Shown piece after piece: positions 1 to 12,178 of a DNA stretch of 64,000 nucleotides. Within the stretch, counting starts at the first letter, position 1; each line of letters begins with the position of its first letter. Source of the stretch: Dromiciops gliroides (lineage: Eukaryota; Chordata; Mammalia; Microbiotheria; Microbiotheriidae); the NCBI RefSeq assembly GCF_019393635.1, contig NC_057862.1:264134441-264198440 (forward strand). The letters run 5' to 3'. A program made the translations under genes and the position numbers. The notes below the pieces were generated by a model that was given only the letters and a program-made list of their open reading frames with translations, was not told where the DNA came from and ran no database searches.

Positions 1-1160
1 CTAATCTGACTGGGGTGCCTAATCTAACTGGAGGACTAATCTGGGTCTGGGGGCTTTTGACTGGCTGGCTCTCTCACTGCTATTAATTTAATATGGGCTG
101 ATTTGTTAGGGCCTTTTAAAAATTTCTCCACACTGCTCCACTCCCAAATTGATAAGCAAAAGATTAAGAAGCCTCTTAACTAAATAATCAAAGCAGGGTT
201 TATTTATAAAAATAAATGTAGGGGGCAGCTAGGTGGCACAGTGGATGGAGTGCCGGCCCTGGAGTCAGGAGGACCTGAGTTCAAATTCGGCCTCAGACAC
301 TTAACACTTACTAGCTGTGTGACCCTGGGCAAGTCACTTAACCCCCCTTGCCTCACCCAAAATAAATAAATAAATGTAAGAGATAAGAAATGCAAAGTTA
401 TCCAAGATCTGACTGCTTTCTGCCCATCTCTCCCTCCTGCCACTGCTTGTGCATACTCTGTCAGTCCGCCTCAGCATCTCTAGTGTCCCTTTCTCACTGA
501 CCTCTCAGCGTCTCAAGTCCTCTGGCATCCTTCTCTCTGTCCATCCTCTTCTCTCTACCTTCTAACTAGAAAGCCCTTCCTCTAACTCCTCTGTGCTGAC
601 TGCCCCAGTCAGCATCTCTAATGTCTGTATCCTAGCCCTTTTTTTCTTTCTCCAATCCTCTGGAGTCCTTCTGCCTCCTTGCTCTTAGCTTTTTCTCCAT
701 CTCCTGTCAGCCCCTCTTTTCACAAAGCCTCAGTCTCCTTAGCGTCCTTGTAGCAACCTCCCTGTCTGTCTTCTCCAACCTCTCTTTCTCCAACCTCCTT
801 GTGCTGATCACTCCCCAGTATATATCTCCCTTCTCTCCCCTCAAACCTCGGGCTCCCTGCGCCCCCACACACACCAAGTTAATCTGCCTGCTGCAGCCGG
901 GCTGGGGCTGTCCTGTGTGTACCACACCCAGGGCTCCAGGGGCCTGTGACCCCTGTGCTGCTCGCCTGGGACCTCTGCACCAGCTAAGAGCCCATGTCTG
1001 TCTGACCTGGCATCCTGTAAAGCCCATGGGGCTTTTTGGCTCAGCTGAAGCGGAGGGGGAGGGGCACCAGCCCCTCTTACACAGAAAAAACCCCTGAGGG
1101 CCTAAAGCTTTTTAATCTCAGCCCAAAGGCAGGGTCCCCAAATCACAATAAATTTCTACA
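1..1160 (-). mobile_element. ERV LTR, family A (antisense; truncated by window edge)
   Basis: Antisense copy of the same long LTR seen at 20061-21026 and 23329-24435. The right end TTTCTACA is the complement of the family's TGTRGAAATTT start, and shared blocks include the GAGTGGAGCAGT region and the GCTTTAGGCCCTCAGGG block. It is interrupted by a SINE at 221-365. Its other end is near or beyond base 1. Confidence 0.75.
221..365 (+). mobile_element. tRNA-derived SINE (short family)
   Basis: Defines the family: head GGGGGCAGCTAGGTGG, A-box-like GGTGGCACAGTGGAT, B-box GAGTTCAAATTCGG, then CTGGGCAAGTCACTTAACC and an A-rich tail. Flanked by AAATAAATGTA duplicates. Inserted in the family A LTR. 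Confidence 0.9.
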
Positions 1161-1310
1161 AAGCTGTTTTGGATTGTTTCACTGTTGAGAAGAGCCAAGT
1201 CTATCCCCATTGTTCATCACACAATGTTGCTGTTACTGTGTACAGTGCTCTCCTGGTTCTGCTCCTCTCAGTCAGCATATGATATTATTTACTTGCTAGA
1301 CTCTGTGTTG
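1161..1310 (-). mobile_element. L1 3' piece (antisense)
   Basis: Contains GAGAAGAGCCAAGTCTATCC and the TGTGTACAGTG...TGGTTCTGCTC block shared by all L1 3' ends here. Interrupted on the left by the family A LTR. Confidence 0.7.
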
Positions 1311-1797
1311 ATATAGGGATGGGATAATGTTGGGAAGAGAGAAAAAGAAAAACTCAGAAATACCTCTAGGATTAAGTTGTATAAGGAAGATTCGAAGATT
1401 TACCATACTTGATTACTTTATTTTTCCCCTCATTAAAATTTTTTCTGCATTTTGTATAGCCCTTGAAAAACAAGGACTTTTTCCTTTTCTTTTTTGAGTT
1501 AACAGCCCTGTGAATTTTGACAGTTGACTCTCTAACATTGACCCCAAATTGGGCCAAGGAGGTATCATTTTGTTACTAAATCCTTAGATAAAATGTAACC
1601 CAGACAGGTATCAAGTTAGTTAGGTATCAAAATCTTACTTGTATTGTAGGAGGAGTTTGTTAGGATCCCTTCTTTCCCTATTTTTCACAAACAGTTTATG
1701 TGATTGGATTATTCTTTGAATGTTGGATAGATCCATGCATGTGTGGTAGTGTATGTTGTTTGTTTTTTGTCTCCTGGCTTTTCATTTTTAAAAACAG

Positions 1798-1890
1798 GTT
1801 CTTCCTTAGGAACTGTGAAAACTTCAATGGTTCTGCCAAAGTATTATGATAACATATATTCTGATTCTGATTCTGAGGATGAAGACACAG
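1798..1890 (+). CDS. EAPP: EAPP internal coding exon (first in window)
   Basis: EAPP is a nuclear phosphoprotein that binds E2F1-3 and modulates E2F-dependent transcription (family knowledge). This 93-bp exon follows an AAAACAG acceptor and ends at a GTAAGG donor. It reads SSLGT, then YYDNIYSDSDSEDED, matching the acidic serine-rich middle of the human protein (recalled YYDDIYFDSDSEDED). The first two bases complete a codon from the previous exon, and one base is carried into the next. Relative to the human protein it lacks a few residues between SSLGT and the YYD motif. The upstream exons, about the first 85-90 residues including the start codon, lie outside the window. Confidence 0.93.
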
Positions 1891-2010
1891 GTAAGGACTG
1901 TATAATACTCTTCTAGCAAGATAGTTTCCTTTTCCTTTTGAGAAACAAAAAAGGTTAGCTAGTTAGTATTATCTTGATGAAACTGATTTTAAGTAGCTGC
2001 AAGACATTGA

Positions 2011-2263
2011 AGGCACCTAGATGGCAGAGTGGATAGAATGCCTCACCTAGAGTCAGGAAGACTCATCTTCCTGTGTTCAAATTTGGCCTCAGACACTTAC
2101 TAACTGTGTGACTCTGGGCAAGTCACTTCACCCTGTTTGCCTTAGTTTCCTCTGTAAAATGAGCTGGAGAAGGAAATGGCAAACCGCTTCAGTATCTTTG
2201 CCAAGAAAACCCCAAATGGGGTCACAAAGAGTTGGACACAACTGAAAATGACTGACCAAAAAA
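2011..2263 (+). mobile_element. MAR1-type long SINE
   Basis: tRNA-like head plus the long tail AATGGCAAACCGCTTCAGTA and TTGGACACAACTGAAAATG. Confidence 0.85.
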
Positions 2264-2424
2264 TGAAGGAGGTAAAGGTATTGATATTGTTTTAGTCTTA
2301 TAGTTTCATCATTTTTACTTGGTCAGGTTTTATAGCTGTCATCATTTCCTACCAGCTTCCCTTTCTCTTAACTAGATTTTATGGAAGACATTCAAGGGTA
2401 AACATGATCACATACTCTAATTTT

Positions 2425-2555
2425 AGTTCTTTCAATGTTTAACATTTTTTTTGAGTTCCAAATTCTATCTATCTCTACTTTCCTTTCCCCCTCCCTGAGA
2501 CAATAAGCAATGTTATATATAGGTTATAAATAAACAATTATGTAAAACACCTTTA
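2425..2555 (-). mobile_element. L1 3'-end piece (antisense)
   Basis: TTTTTTTGAGTTCCAAATTC and the CCCTCCCTGAGACAATAAGC block match the polyA-proximal 3' UTR of the L1s in this window. Confidence 0.6.
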
Positions 2556-2570
2556 TCTCTTTTAATTCTT

Positions 2571-2669
2571 TTTTTTTTTGCCTGTTCTTTGTTTTTTTGG
2601 GTTTTTTGGCAGGGCAGTGAAGGTTAAGTGACTTGCCCAGTGTCACACAGCTAGTAAGTCTCAAGTGTC
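2571..2669 (-). mobile_element. Short-family SINE, 3' half (split by LTR)
   Basis: Ends CAAGTGTC at the LTR target duplication; the 5' half is at 3258-3337. Confidence 0.88.
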
Positions 2670-3257
2670 TGTAAGGGGCTAAAATTCTAGCTATACTATT
2701 TAAATTCTGATGAGTGGTCACCAATAAATTATAAGCTTTAGCAAGAGTATTTAAGTGTTTAAAGAGCATTAGGATCAGAGAGAAAGGTAAAAATCTAAGT
2801 ATTCCTAAGAGACCCCATCATCCGACCCACCATGGCGAGGTCAGGAACCATAAGAGGAAAAAGCCCTCTCCCAGCATCCACTTCCTGTTTCGTGTCCTCC
2901 CAGAAATGGGAGTCCCCTCAAGTTGATTGGCTGGTAGTCTTTTTTTTTATTATTTTTTTTATTTTTTGATGAGGCAATTGGGGTTAAGTGACTTGCCCAG
3001 GGTCACACAGCTAGTATGTATTAAGTGTCTGAGGTCAGATTTGAACTCAGGTACTCCTGAATCCATTGCTGGTGCTTTATCCACTGCGCCACCTAGCTGC
3101 CCCAGCTGGTAGTCTTGATAGACAGTACCCACGAGCAAACGTCACTTCCTGACACCAAGGACCTTGACCCGATGGCTTTGCCCTCAGAGGCCTTCTCCTC
3201 ATGGTGGAGCTTTCCTACAGTAAGTCTCCAGCAGGTAGCATCATTTCAATCGTTACC
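2670..3257 (-). mobile_element. Solo LTR, family B (antisense), with CTCF-like motif
   Basis: Runs TGTAAGGGGC to GTTACC on the + strand, with TGTC duplicated at 2666-2669 and 3258-3261. It splits a SINE and contains another SINE (2941-3103). A motif CCAGCAGGTAGCATC at 3228-3242 resembles the CTCF core with one likely damaging change. Confidence 0.88.
2941..3103 (-). mobile_element. Short-family SINE inside LTR
   Basis: Flanked by GCTGGTAGTCT duplicates. Confidence 0.9.
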
Positions 3258-3337
3258 TGTCTGAGGCTGGATTTGAACTCAGGTCCTCCTGAATCCAGGG
3301 CTGGTGCTTTATCCACTGCGCCACCTAGCTGCCCCCA
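3258..3337 (-). mobile_element. Short-family SINE, 5' half
   Basis: Other part of the copy at 2571, after the LTR. Confidence 0.88.
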
Positions 3338-3353
3338 TATCTTATAATTCTTT

Positions 3354-3502
3354 CTTTGTTTTTTTTAGTGAGGCACTTGGGGTTAAATGACTTGCCCAGG
3401 GTCACACAGCTAGTAAGTGTTAAGTGTCTGAGGCCAGATTTGAACTCAGGTACTTCTAACTCCAGGGCTGGTGCTCTAGCCACTGCTCTACCTAGCTGCC
3501 CC
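3354..3502 (-). mobile_element. Short-family SINE
   Basis: Flanked by ATATCTTATAATTCTT, the same target as the preceding copy. Confidence 0.9.
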
Positions 3503-3859
3503 TCCATATCTTATAATTCTTAAAGAAATGTAGTTAATTACATTAGAATAAATATCTAAAGAATTCATATGATGAAAATATAAAATTTACTCTTTTTCTC
3601 ATTAATTGTATGTTTACTATCTTAGCTATATTTAGATGCATTGAGTATCAAGAAAAATAGTGAAATTAATTCCTATTAGAATATTCTTTACAGATCAAAC
3701 CAAAAGTTTTCAGTTGTATATTCTAAAATTATTTTCATTATAAACTTACCTTTCAGAAAAAGTAACAAAATAAAAATATAAAATAAAGAGTTAAGGTCCT
3801 GTGCTAAAGTAGAAGCAACAGACAAGCAAAAACAAAAAAAAACCAACCACAGTCTTTTT

Positions 3860-4106
3860 TCTGTAACTATTTTATGGTCTTTCAGAAGTTCTGCCTTTGG
3901 CCCTGTTTTCTTCCTTCCTTCCTTTCATTCAGTACTACCTCATATTCTGTTTTTCCATGTATATCTCATATTTATCATTTTTATGACACCATAATTTTTT
4001 ACCTCACTATATGACAATTCAGCCTCAATTATTGGGCATAGAGGTTATTTATAGTATTTCATTATAGCAGTGATGAATGTTTTTATATACATAGACTCAT
4101 TACAGT
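3860..4106 (-). mobile_element. Old LINE (L1/HAL1) 3' piece (antisense, weak)
   Basis: Resembles the ATACCACAACTTGTTCAGCC...ATTGATGGGCAT block in degenerate form. Confidence 0.35.
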
Positions 4107-4261
4107 TTTTTTTTTGTTTGTTTGGTTTTTTTTTTAGTGAGGCAATTGGGGTTAAGTGACTTGCCCAGGGTCACACAGCTAAGTGTCTGAGGCCGGATTT
4201 GAACTCAGGTACTCCTGACTTCAGGGCCGGTGCTCTATCCACTGTGCCACCTAGCTGCCCC
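4107..4261 (-). mobile_element. Short-family SINE
   Basis: Flanked by GACTCATTACAGTTTT. Confidence 0.9.
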
Positions 4262-4706
4262 GACTCATTACAGTTTTAAAAATTTTATCTCTAGTAATTG
4301 TGAAATCACTGGATCAAATTTTTCACATTTTGAGTCATTTAAACATGAGAATTGAAGGAAACTTTAGGCCCAGAGAAACGAAGTAATTTGCCTAGGATGT
4401 CATATTGAATGAGTAACTCAGCATTTAAAACATTATTGGGATTTTTGTGGAGAGTTTTGTGTTGGCATGTGGATTTATCCCTTGTTCCATATGATTTTAA
4501 ATATATTTATTAGCTGAATAAGAACTTGGGGCTGAGCCAGGTTGGGAGTTAAGAGGTATTTTTCCTTTTTTTTTTTTTCATTTTTAAAGAAAATACATAA
4601 ACAGGAAAAAAACATAAAGAAAATGTTTAGCATAGAAAATTCTTTATTCTGTGTTAAAAGGACATGACTTTGAAATAATATTAAGGCAATTCCTTTATGC
4701 TTTCAG

Positions 4707-4827
4707 TAATATCACAAGTGAACAAGAAGAAAAAACAGCAGTGTCAGATGCCAACAAATGATGAATTATTATATGATCCTGAAAAAGACAGTAGAGATCA
4801 GGCCTGGGTGGATGCACAAAGAAGAGG
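4707..4827 (+). CDS. EAPP: EAPP coding exon (basic stretch and conserved core)
   Basis: This 121-bp exon lies between a TTTATGCTTTCAG acceptor and a GTAAGAA donor. It encodes a lysine-rich run (VNKKKKQQ) followed by the highly conserved PTNDELLYDPEKDSRDQAWV and DAQRRG, nearly identical to human EAPP. The lysine run looks like a nuclear localisation signal (inference). The reading frame joins the flanking exons exactly, with one base in and two bases out. The preceding intron of 2.8 kb holds several SINEs and an LTR. Confidence 0.96.
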
Positions 4828-4944
4828 GTAAGAATTTTAAACAAAAAAAGAAATTATGCTAGAACACTGAGGGAGAAAGTTAAAATAATTATCTCAGCTA
4901 AGTGCCTTAAGATCAGTGGAAAGTGAAAGTATACTTCATCCTTA

Positions 4945-5081
4945 TTTATTTATTTATTTATTTTGCAGGGCAATGAGGGTTAAGTGACTTGCTCAGGGTC
5001 ACACAGTAAGTGTCAAGTGTCTGAGGTCAGATTTGAACTCAGGTCCTCCTGAATCCAGAGCTGGTGTCACCTAGCTGCCCC
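4945..5081 (-). mobile_element. Short-family SINE
   Basis: Slight internal deletion near the A-box (GGTGTCACCTAGC). Confidence 0.88.
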
Positions 5082-5095
5082 ACACTTTATTTTTT

Positions 5096-5246
5096 ATTTT
5101 TATTTTTTTTGCCGGGCAGTGGGGATTAAGTGACTTGCCCAGGGTCACACAGCTAGTAAGTGTCAAGTGTCTGAGGCCGGATTTGAACTCAGGTACTCCT
5201 GAATCCAGGGCCGGTGATTTATCCACTGTGCCATCTAGCCACCCCC
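5096..5246 (-). mobile_element. Short-family SINE
   Basis: Flanked by CACACTTTATTTTT; abuts the previous copy. Confidence 0.9.
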
Positions 5247-5589
5247 CCACACTTTATTTTTAAAATAAATGTTTGAAATTGTTGAGTTTAGTCCAACATG
5301 TGATTGATTCATAATAGGTTTTTTCCCACCAGATTTAAAAAAATAATATTTGAAAGTTTCTCAGTCTCACACATATATAGAACCTAGAACATTAATCTAG
5401 AAGCAATTATTTATATAAGGCAAATTGTTGTTTTCTAGCTTTTTATTTCCCAATGTCTTTATGTTCTCCTTTGGATCCCCATGATGGCCTCTGATCATAA
5501 TTGACTCTTCTCCTTAAACCCCCAATACCCTGTCATTTTCCACAATACTTCTTAAATTTATCCTTTCCTCTTCATTCTTATAGTTCTAG

Positions 5590-5825
5590 TTCTTTTTGCT
5601 TTAGCTGGACTTATAGTGGGGAAGATCTGAGTTCAAATCCTGTCTTAGTCACTTACTTAGCTATCTGACTCTGGGCAAGTCAACCTCTCTTAGTCCATTA
5701 AATGAGAATAATAATGGTACGTACCTCACTGGATTGTTGTGAGGATCAAATGAAGATAGCATATATAAAACATTTTGCAAATCCTAAAGTGCTATGTAAA
5801 TGCTTGCTATCGGTCAATTAATAAT
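5590..5825 (+). mobile_element. MIR-type SINE
   Basis: GAGTTCAAATCCTG (B-box), CTGGGCAAGTCA core and the TTGTGAGGATCAAATGA tail typical of MIR. Confidence 0.7.
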
Positions 5826-6649
5826 TAAGTCTGTTTATTTTGGGACAGATATTAAATATAAAGAGTAGACTGGATAGCATTTGAGAAATTCGGTGTGCTT
5901 TCAGTATTTCTCAAGATTTTTCCCCCTTCCTTCAACCCCCTTTTTTCTTGGGGGATAGGTATTAGATTTGTGGTTTCATCAATGAAGGAAAATAATGGTG
6001 AGGAGATTCCTATCAATGAAGATCAATTGTTTTGTGATTTATCATCTTAAAGATTTGCCTAGGAACTCTGAGATTGACATAACTTTTAGGTACCATTTAT
6101 TCACTGATGATTCCATGTTAAGAATCATACAACACTGTGATTTCTGAAAAGTCAAAATAGTGAATGATCCACAGGGAAAGAGGGAGATAACATGGTGGGG
6201 CTAACCAGCCTCCAACAAAATGTTAATGATAATGGTAGCTCTCCTGAGTGCTAAGCTAGTACTCATGAAATGTTAAAAGACCTGGGGTGATCCTCAGTTC
6301 CATGTGGAATTTAGAATGACATAAGAATTATCTAAGATGAGAAAGCATAGAGGAATTGTGAACTTTACTGGTGAGGTGAAGTCACATTAATGAGATCGTA
6401 GATTCTTCAAAGTATTGAATAATTTTTGTGAAAAATTGCAAGAACATTATTGACTGACATTTTCAACTTACTGGAGTTTGTGCTGCACTAACATATGTTA
6501 GTTTCACAAACATTTCACAGACGTGACATTGTATAGTAAGATATTTCATTTTAGTTGCCCAGATTTTAGTAAAAAATGGGAGATTGGTAATATTGGAATA
6601 CAGACTCTGAATACGTAAATCTTCAGTTATATAAGTTTATGCTCTTATT
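5826..6649. other. EAPP: EAPP intron, no recognised element
   Basis: No repeat family or coding signal recognised. Confidence 0.45.
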
Positions 6650-8472
6650 GCAAATGCAGAAGAAGCATATAGTAAGCACTGTGCTAGGTGCTGGGGATAC
6701 AAAAAGAGGCCAAAGATAGTCTCTGCCTTCAAGGAGCTTACATCCTCATGGGGGAGACAACATGTAAATAAACATATACATAGCAAGCTATATGTAGCAT
6801 AAATCAGAAATAATTAAGAGTGGTTAGGGAAGGCTCCTTGTAGAAGGTGAAATTTTAGTTAGAACTTAACGGAAGCCAGGGAGGTCAGTAGGTGAAGTTG
6901 AGGAAGGAGAGTGTTCCAGGAATGGGAGATAGCCAGAGAAAAGAGATGGAGTATCTTGCTGGGAGTACAGCCAGGAGGCCACTCTCAGTGAATCAAAGAA
7001 TATGAGTTGGGGATTAAGGTGTAAGAAGACTGGAAAGGTAGGAGGGGGCTGAATTATAAAAGGCCAAAGCCTTTATATATTTATATATATATAAATGTTA
7101 AACAGCATTTTCTATTTGTTCCTGGAGGCACTAGAGTTTGAGCCACTGGAGTTCGAGAGAGAGAGAATGGAAATGGGAATGAGAAAGAAAATGTGTATGG
7201 TTGGGTTGGGGTGATCAGACATGGTTTTAGGAAAATAGCTTTAGTGACTAAATGGAGAATGGATTGGAGTGGAGCAGGCACTCGAGGCAGAGCAGACCCA
7301 CCTAGCCTGCACCTAAATAGTGGTGGTATCAGGAGAGAAGGGTGTGTATTTGAGAAATGCTGCAAAAGTGAAATTGACATTTGGATATGAAATGTGAGAG
7401 AAAATCAGGAATGCGGGTTGACTTCTTAGGTATTGAGCCTAAGAAACTGGAAAGATGGTGTTGTTCTCTACAGTAATAGGGAATAAGAGGTTATGATTTA
7501 GCGGGAAAGATAATGAGTTCTGTTTTGGACATATTGAGTTTAAGCTGTCTACTGGAAATCCAGTTTGGAATGCTTAAAAAGCAGTTGGAGAGGTAAGATT
7601 GGAGGCCAGCATACAGATTGGGCAGAGTAAGTAGATTTGAGAATCCTCCACATAGAGATAAAATTAAATCTAAGGGGGGCAGCTAGGTGGCGCAGTGGAT
7701 AGAGCACTGGCCCTGGATTCAGGAGGACCTGAGTTCAAATCCGGCCTCAGACACTTGACGCTTACTAGCTATGTGACCCTGGGCAAGTCACTCAACCCCA
7801 ATTGCCTCATCAAAAAAAAAAAAAATTAAATCTAAGGAAGTAGTATAGAGGGAGAAGAGAAGTGGACTCAGGACTCAACCTTGAGGGAACTATGGTTAGA
7901 GGGCATAATCTGGAGGAGGATCCAGCAGAACCAGGAGAGAGTGGTGTCTTGGGGAAAAAACAAAAAGAAGAAAATATCAAGGAGGTGAGAGTGAGCAGCA
8001 GTGTCAGAAAATGAAGATTGAGAAAGGACCATTGGATTTAGTAACTTTGGAGAAATCAGTTTCAGTAGAATTACATAAACCAGATTGTAAGGGGTAAAGA
8101 AGAGAGTGAGAAGAATATAAAGGCACCCTTTATAGACAGCTGTAATGGGCAAAAGAGATATAGGGTGACAGTTAATAGGGATAGAAGGATCAAGTAATGT
8201 TTTTTTTAGGATGAGGAGATATTGGCATGTTTGTAGGCAATAGGAAACGAGTCACTAGGGAGGGAGAGATTGAAAATAAGTAAGAGTGGTGATGGCAGAG
8301 GGGGTAGTCTATTGGAGGAGATGGGATGGAATAGGTTCACTTGAATAAGAAAGGTTAGCCTTGGTAAGGAATAATGCTACTTCATGTGAAACAGAGGTGG
8401 AGGAGAAAGTGGCAGAAAGTACTTTAGAACCTCCATGAGTGAAGTTATTATAGTCTATATGTTTTCCTATTT
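6650..8472 (-). mobile_element. L2 LINE (antisense), 3' half of ORF2
   Basis: The + strand shows the complement of the L2 3' end (AGTAAGCACTGTGCTAGGTG, AAGGAGCTTACA, GGGGGAGACAACATG) and then RT-region complement up to AACCAGATTGTAAGGGG near 8094. Interrupted by a SINE at 7675. Decayed. Confidence 0.8.
7675..7822 (+). mobile_element. Short-family SINE in L2
   Basis: Flanked by ATTAAATCTAAGG duplicates. Confidence 0.92.
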
Positions 8473-8619
8473 CTTTTTTTTTTTGCAAGGCAATGAGGGT
8501 TAAGGGACTTGCCCAGGGTCACACAGCTAGTAAGTGTCAAGTGTCTGAGGCCGGCTTTGAACTCAGGTCCTCCTGAATTCAGGGCCAGTGCTTTATTCAC
8601 TGCGCCACCTAGCTGCCCC
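8473..8619 (-). mobile_element. Short-family SINE
   Basis: Lies 87 bp upstream of an EAPP exon acceptor. Confidence 0.9.
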
Positions 8620-8705
8620 TGTATTTTTTCATATAATATAAATATAGTTTAGCTATACATCTTAATGTTATAATAATCTTTATTTTTTCACTTTTCGTGT
8701 AATAG

Positions 8706-8816
8706 ATACCATTGTTTTGGAAAGCAACTCTCTCACCAACAACAGGCTGTTCCAAATAGTGATGCTGTCTTGAATTGCCCTGCCTGCATGACTACACTGT
8801 GCCTTGACTGCCAGAG
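8706..8816 (+). CDS. EAPP: EAPP coding exon with CxxC pairs
   Basis: This 111-bp exon (acceptor TGTAATAG, donor GTAATG) encodes a glutamine-rich linker and then VPNSDAVLNCPACMTTLCLD and CQR. Two CxxC pairs (CPAC and CLDC, eight residues apart) form a probable zinc-binding knuckle, conserved with human EAPP. The linker YHCFGKQLSHQQQA differs most from human, as expected for a weakly constrained segment. The codon for the final R is split across the next intron, which is 7.1 kb and repeat-filled. Confidence 0.96.
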
Positions 8817-8878
8817 GTAATGAATAAAAAGGGAGATATTGGTGGATTTTATTTTTAAACAGAAGTAAGTTTTATATT

Positions 8879-9085
8879 TGGGGCAGGTAGGTGGCACAGT
8901 AGATGAAGGGCTAGGCCTGGAACCAGTAAGCCCTGAGTTCAGAATTGGCTTTAGACACTTAATAGCTTTGTGATTCTGGTCAAATCACTTAACCCTGTTT
9001 GTCCCAGTTTCTTTCATATGTAAAATGAACTAGAGAAGGAAATGGCAAACCACTATAGTATCTTTGCCAAGAAAATCCCAGATGG
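8879..9085 (+). mobile_element. MAR1-type long SINE
   Basis: Diverged head; tail AATGGCAAACCACTATAGTA. Confidence 0.8.
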
Positions 9086-9289
9086 TGTTGTAGAATTGGA
9101 TATGTGTGTCTGTGTGTATAGAAAATTTAGATAATTTAGATTTAGATTTCCATAAATTCCTTGAGGTCAGAGACAGTTCATGCAAACTCAGAAAATCTTT
9201 TAAAAATGTTATTAATAAATATTTTTTCTCTGTGACCTGTGTTTCTAAATGTATCCCTCTCCCTCCTTTCTGTCCCCTCATAATCCTTT

Positions 9290-9670
9290 ATAATAAAAAG
9301 TAAATACAAGTGACAGGAAAAAACAGTTCAACAAAACTAACCAACCTATCAAAAACTTAATGTTTCCCAGTCATAGGACCCCACCTCTGCAAAAGAAGCC
9401 AAGGGAGATGCCTTCTCAATATTTGAGGGGGATGGGGTCAAGCTTTGTCATTATAATTTTGCAGCATTTAATTTCAGTCGTTTTGTCGTTTTTTCCATTT
9501 ATCACTGTATATGTTGTTTTCCTGGTTCTGCTTGCTTTGTATCAGTTCACATATATCTTTCCATGCTTCTCTGAATTGATCATATTATTTCTTATAACAC
9601 AGCAGTAGTGTATCATATTCCAATTCTCTTACCTTCATGTAGCACAACTTGTTTATCCTTTCCCCATTTG
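9290..9670 (-). mobile_element. L1/HAL1 3' piece (antisense)
   Basis: Contains diverged GTTGTTTTCCTGGTTCTGCT and the CATTTGTGG-type end block. Confidence 0.6.
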
Positions 9671-10491
9671 TGGTAGGAGTAGTACCTTAACCCCTCCCTC
9701 TATTCAGGTTATACTAGCTTTTCTGTGAAAGGTATTAATATATTCTTCAAGATTTGGTTGGCTCACAATATTGATGTCACTTCCTCATGTCCTGAATACA
9801 AAGCAGCCAGTAGGACTTCAGGCAGGGAGGGACTTAGAGGTTTGACCAATGAATCAAGATGGATACAGACAAGGAAACTTTGATCATATGATTCAACTCA
9901 AGTTTCTTCAACACCCACCCTTGTTTGAATATCTTTCTTCTTCCGTGGCTAAGTAAATCTCCCTTTTTCAACTGTTAAGTGACCCACTGTAAGTTACTCA
10001 TTTTGTTTCACCATTAAACCTAAACTGTGAGGGGGCTGACCTGAGCCAGGCCCAGAACATGGCAGTTGGAATAGTCTTACCATACTTGGGAACATAAATT
10101 GAGTTCTTGGATTGGGCAGTGTCCCCTACAGAGGAGGACATTTATTCTTCTGGTGGTACTTTTGGTAATGCCAAAAGGCAGTTTCTTAATATGAGGTACT
10201 CCCAATCCTGGAAAACTAGAGAGTAAACTAACTGTCTGGAGCCATTCAGTAAGAAGAGAACTATATGAGTATCATCGGTATCCTTAAGAACTGTACCTTA
10301 AAAGATAATTGCTGTAAACTGTTTTAGGCTCTTCAGGTTTGTGGATCTTCAAGTCTGTCAGCCTCTTCCAAGTTCTGCTTCAGAACTCAGTTTACCTTCA
10401 AAGCAGTTCAGAAGGACTCAGTTTTGGAGGATGAAGAAAGATATGTTTTTCTTCATTAGAAAAGGACAAATTCAAAGGAACTAATGCTTAG
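9671..10491. other. EAPP: EAPP intron, no recognised element
   Basis: Unrecognised sequence; possibly an old LTR, without identifiable ends. Confidence 0.35.
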
Positions 10492-10745
10492 GCCACAACT
10501 AGGTGGTGCATTGGATAGAGTACCTGAACTGAAGTCAGGAAGACTCCTCTTCATGAGTTCAAATCCATCCTCAAACACTTACTTACTAACTCTTTGTGAC
10601 CCTGGGCAAATCACTTAAGCCTCTTTGCTTCAGTTCCTCATCTGTAAAATGAGCTGGAGAAATGGTAAACTACTCCAGTATCTTTGCCAAAAAAACCCAA
10701 ATGGGCTCATGAAGAGCTGGACACAACTAAAAAACAACTCAATAA
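10492..10745 (+). mobile_element. MAR1-type long SINE
   Basis: Tail GTAAACTACTCCAGTATC and CTGGACACAACTAAAAAAC. Confidence 0.82.
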
Positions 10746-10969
10746 CAACAACAGTTCTTGGGCCTTGCTGGGAATGGATCACTTTGGAATAGGTGCTAAT
10801 GGTCATAGGCCTCCTAGAAAAAGGATCCTCTTAGCTTTAAGGGAGTCATGCAAAACATCTTCACGTTAGCCATGCCCAAAAGACAATACATTCCTCGAAA
10901 GCACATCATAACTGTATTTCACATCATGGGCTATAAGTAAACCCTATTCTCTAACACTTATCTTTTACC

Positions 10970-12174
10970 CCCCCCCCAAATTAACTTTTTTTCCAATTAA
11001 TAAAAGATCCATTTTCTCTTCCTCTCACCTTCCCCCAGTCTGTCACCCTTACCTCTCCAATTAAAAATAGAAAAAAATAAAATCTTGTAACAAATAGTCA
11101 TAGTCAAATAAAACATCCACACAGTGGCCTAGTCCAAAAATGTTTATCTCATTTTGTACCTTGAGTCCATTACCTCTTTCTGTCAGGAAGTGGGTAACAT
11201 GTTCATCATAGGTCCTATGAATATATGGTTGATCATTGCTTTGATCAGAATTCTTAAGTCTTTAAAAGATGGTTTTCTTTAAGTGCTGTTGATATTATAG
11301 AAACTGTTTTGCTGGTTTTGCTCACTTCACTTTGTATTACTCAGGTTTTTTCTGAAATCACATCTTTTGTCATTCTTGCTGTATTACATTCACATATAAT
11401 AATTTGTTCACTCATCCCTTAATTGATCAACATCCCCATAGATTCCTCTCCTCTTGTCTCCTCTCAACAGGGAAAAACAATTGGGAAGTTGAGAAAGAGT
11501 AAAAGAAAGGAGAAAGGCTATGAGAAGAGGGAGGAGATATTTCCCTGTTGGATTTAATTAATTTCCATACTGAGACACTGTGTGGGTGTGGGTGTGTGTG
11601 GGTATGTGTGGGTATGTGTGTGTGTTCAGCCCTTATCTATTTTAGATGAAAGTGAGACTCATCCCCCTTGAACCTCCCATCCCTTGCTCTCTGTCAAACT
11701 TTAATTATGAGAAGCACCAAGTTCCATTCCCTTCCTCCTTTCTTTAATAATGTGTTACTTTTGCCCTTCTTTCTCTTTCCCCTCTTAAATCCTCAGAAAA
11801 AGAACAATCCACTGTTTTTCTTAGGTAACTCCTTCATTATCTTTTGAAGATATTAATGTTTCAAAGGAACAGTATCTTCTTACTCTTAGTTCTACATCAT
11901 CATATAACTCCTTATTGCTCAAATAAGTTTACTTTTCTAGGTTTTTCTTGGCTCTTGTTTTTGCATTTCAAATTTCCTACTCAGCTTTGCGTTTTTCATC
12001 AGAAATGGTTAAAAGTACTCTCCTCTACCAAAGCACCATTCCCCCCAACCCCTGTTCCAGGATTATACTCAGTTTTGCAGGGTAAGTTATTTTTTTTTTG
12101 TTATTATAAGCTCATATCTTTTACATTTTAGAATATCATAGTATAGACTATACTATTATTTATAGTAGAAACTG
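10970..12174 (-). mobile_element. L1/HAL1 fragment (antisense)
   Basis: A 3' UTR-like block (10970-11460), a purine-rich complement and a pyrimidine-rich ORF-region complement (to 12174). Includes a TGTGGG-type simple repeat at 11580-11622. No intact frame. Confidence 0.55.
11580..11624. repeat. TGTGGG/TGTGTG simple repeat
   Basis: Imperfect GT-rich tandem units. Confidence 0.85.
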
Positions 12175-12178
12175 CCAG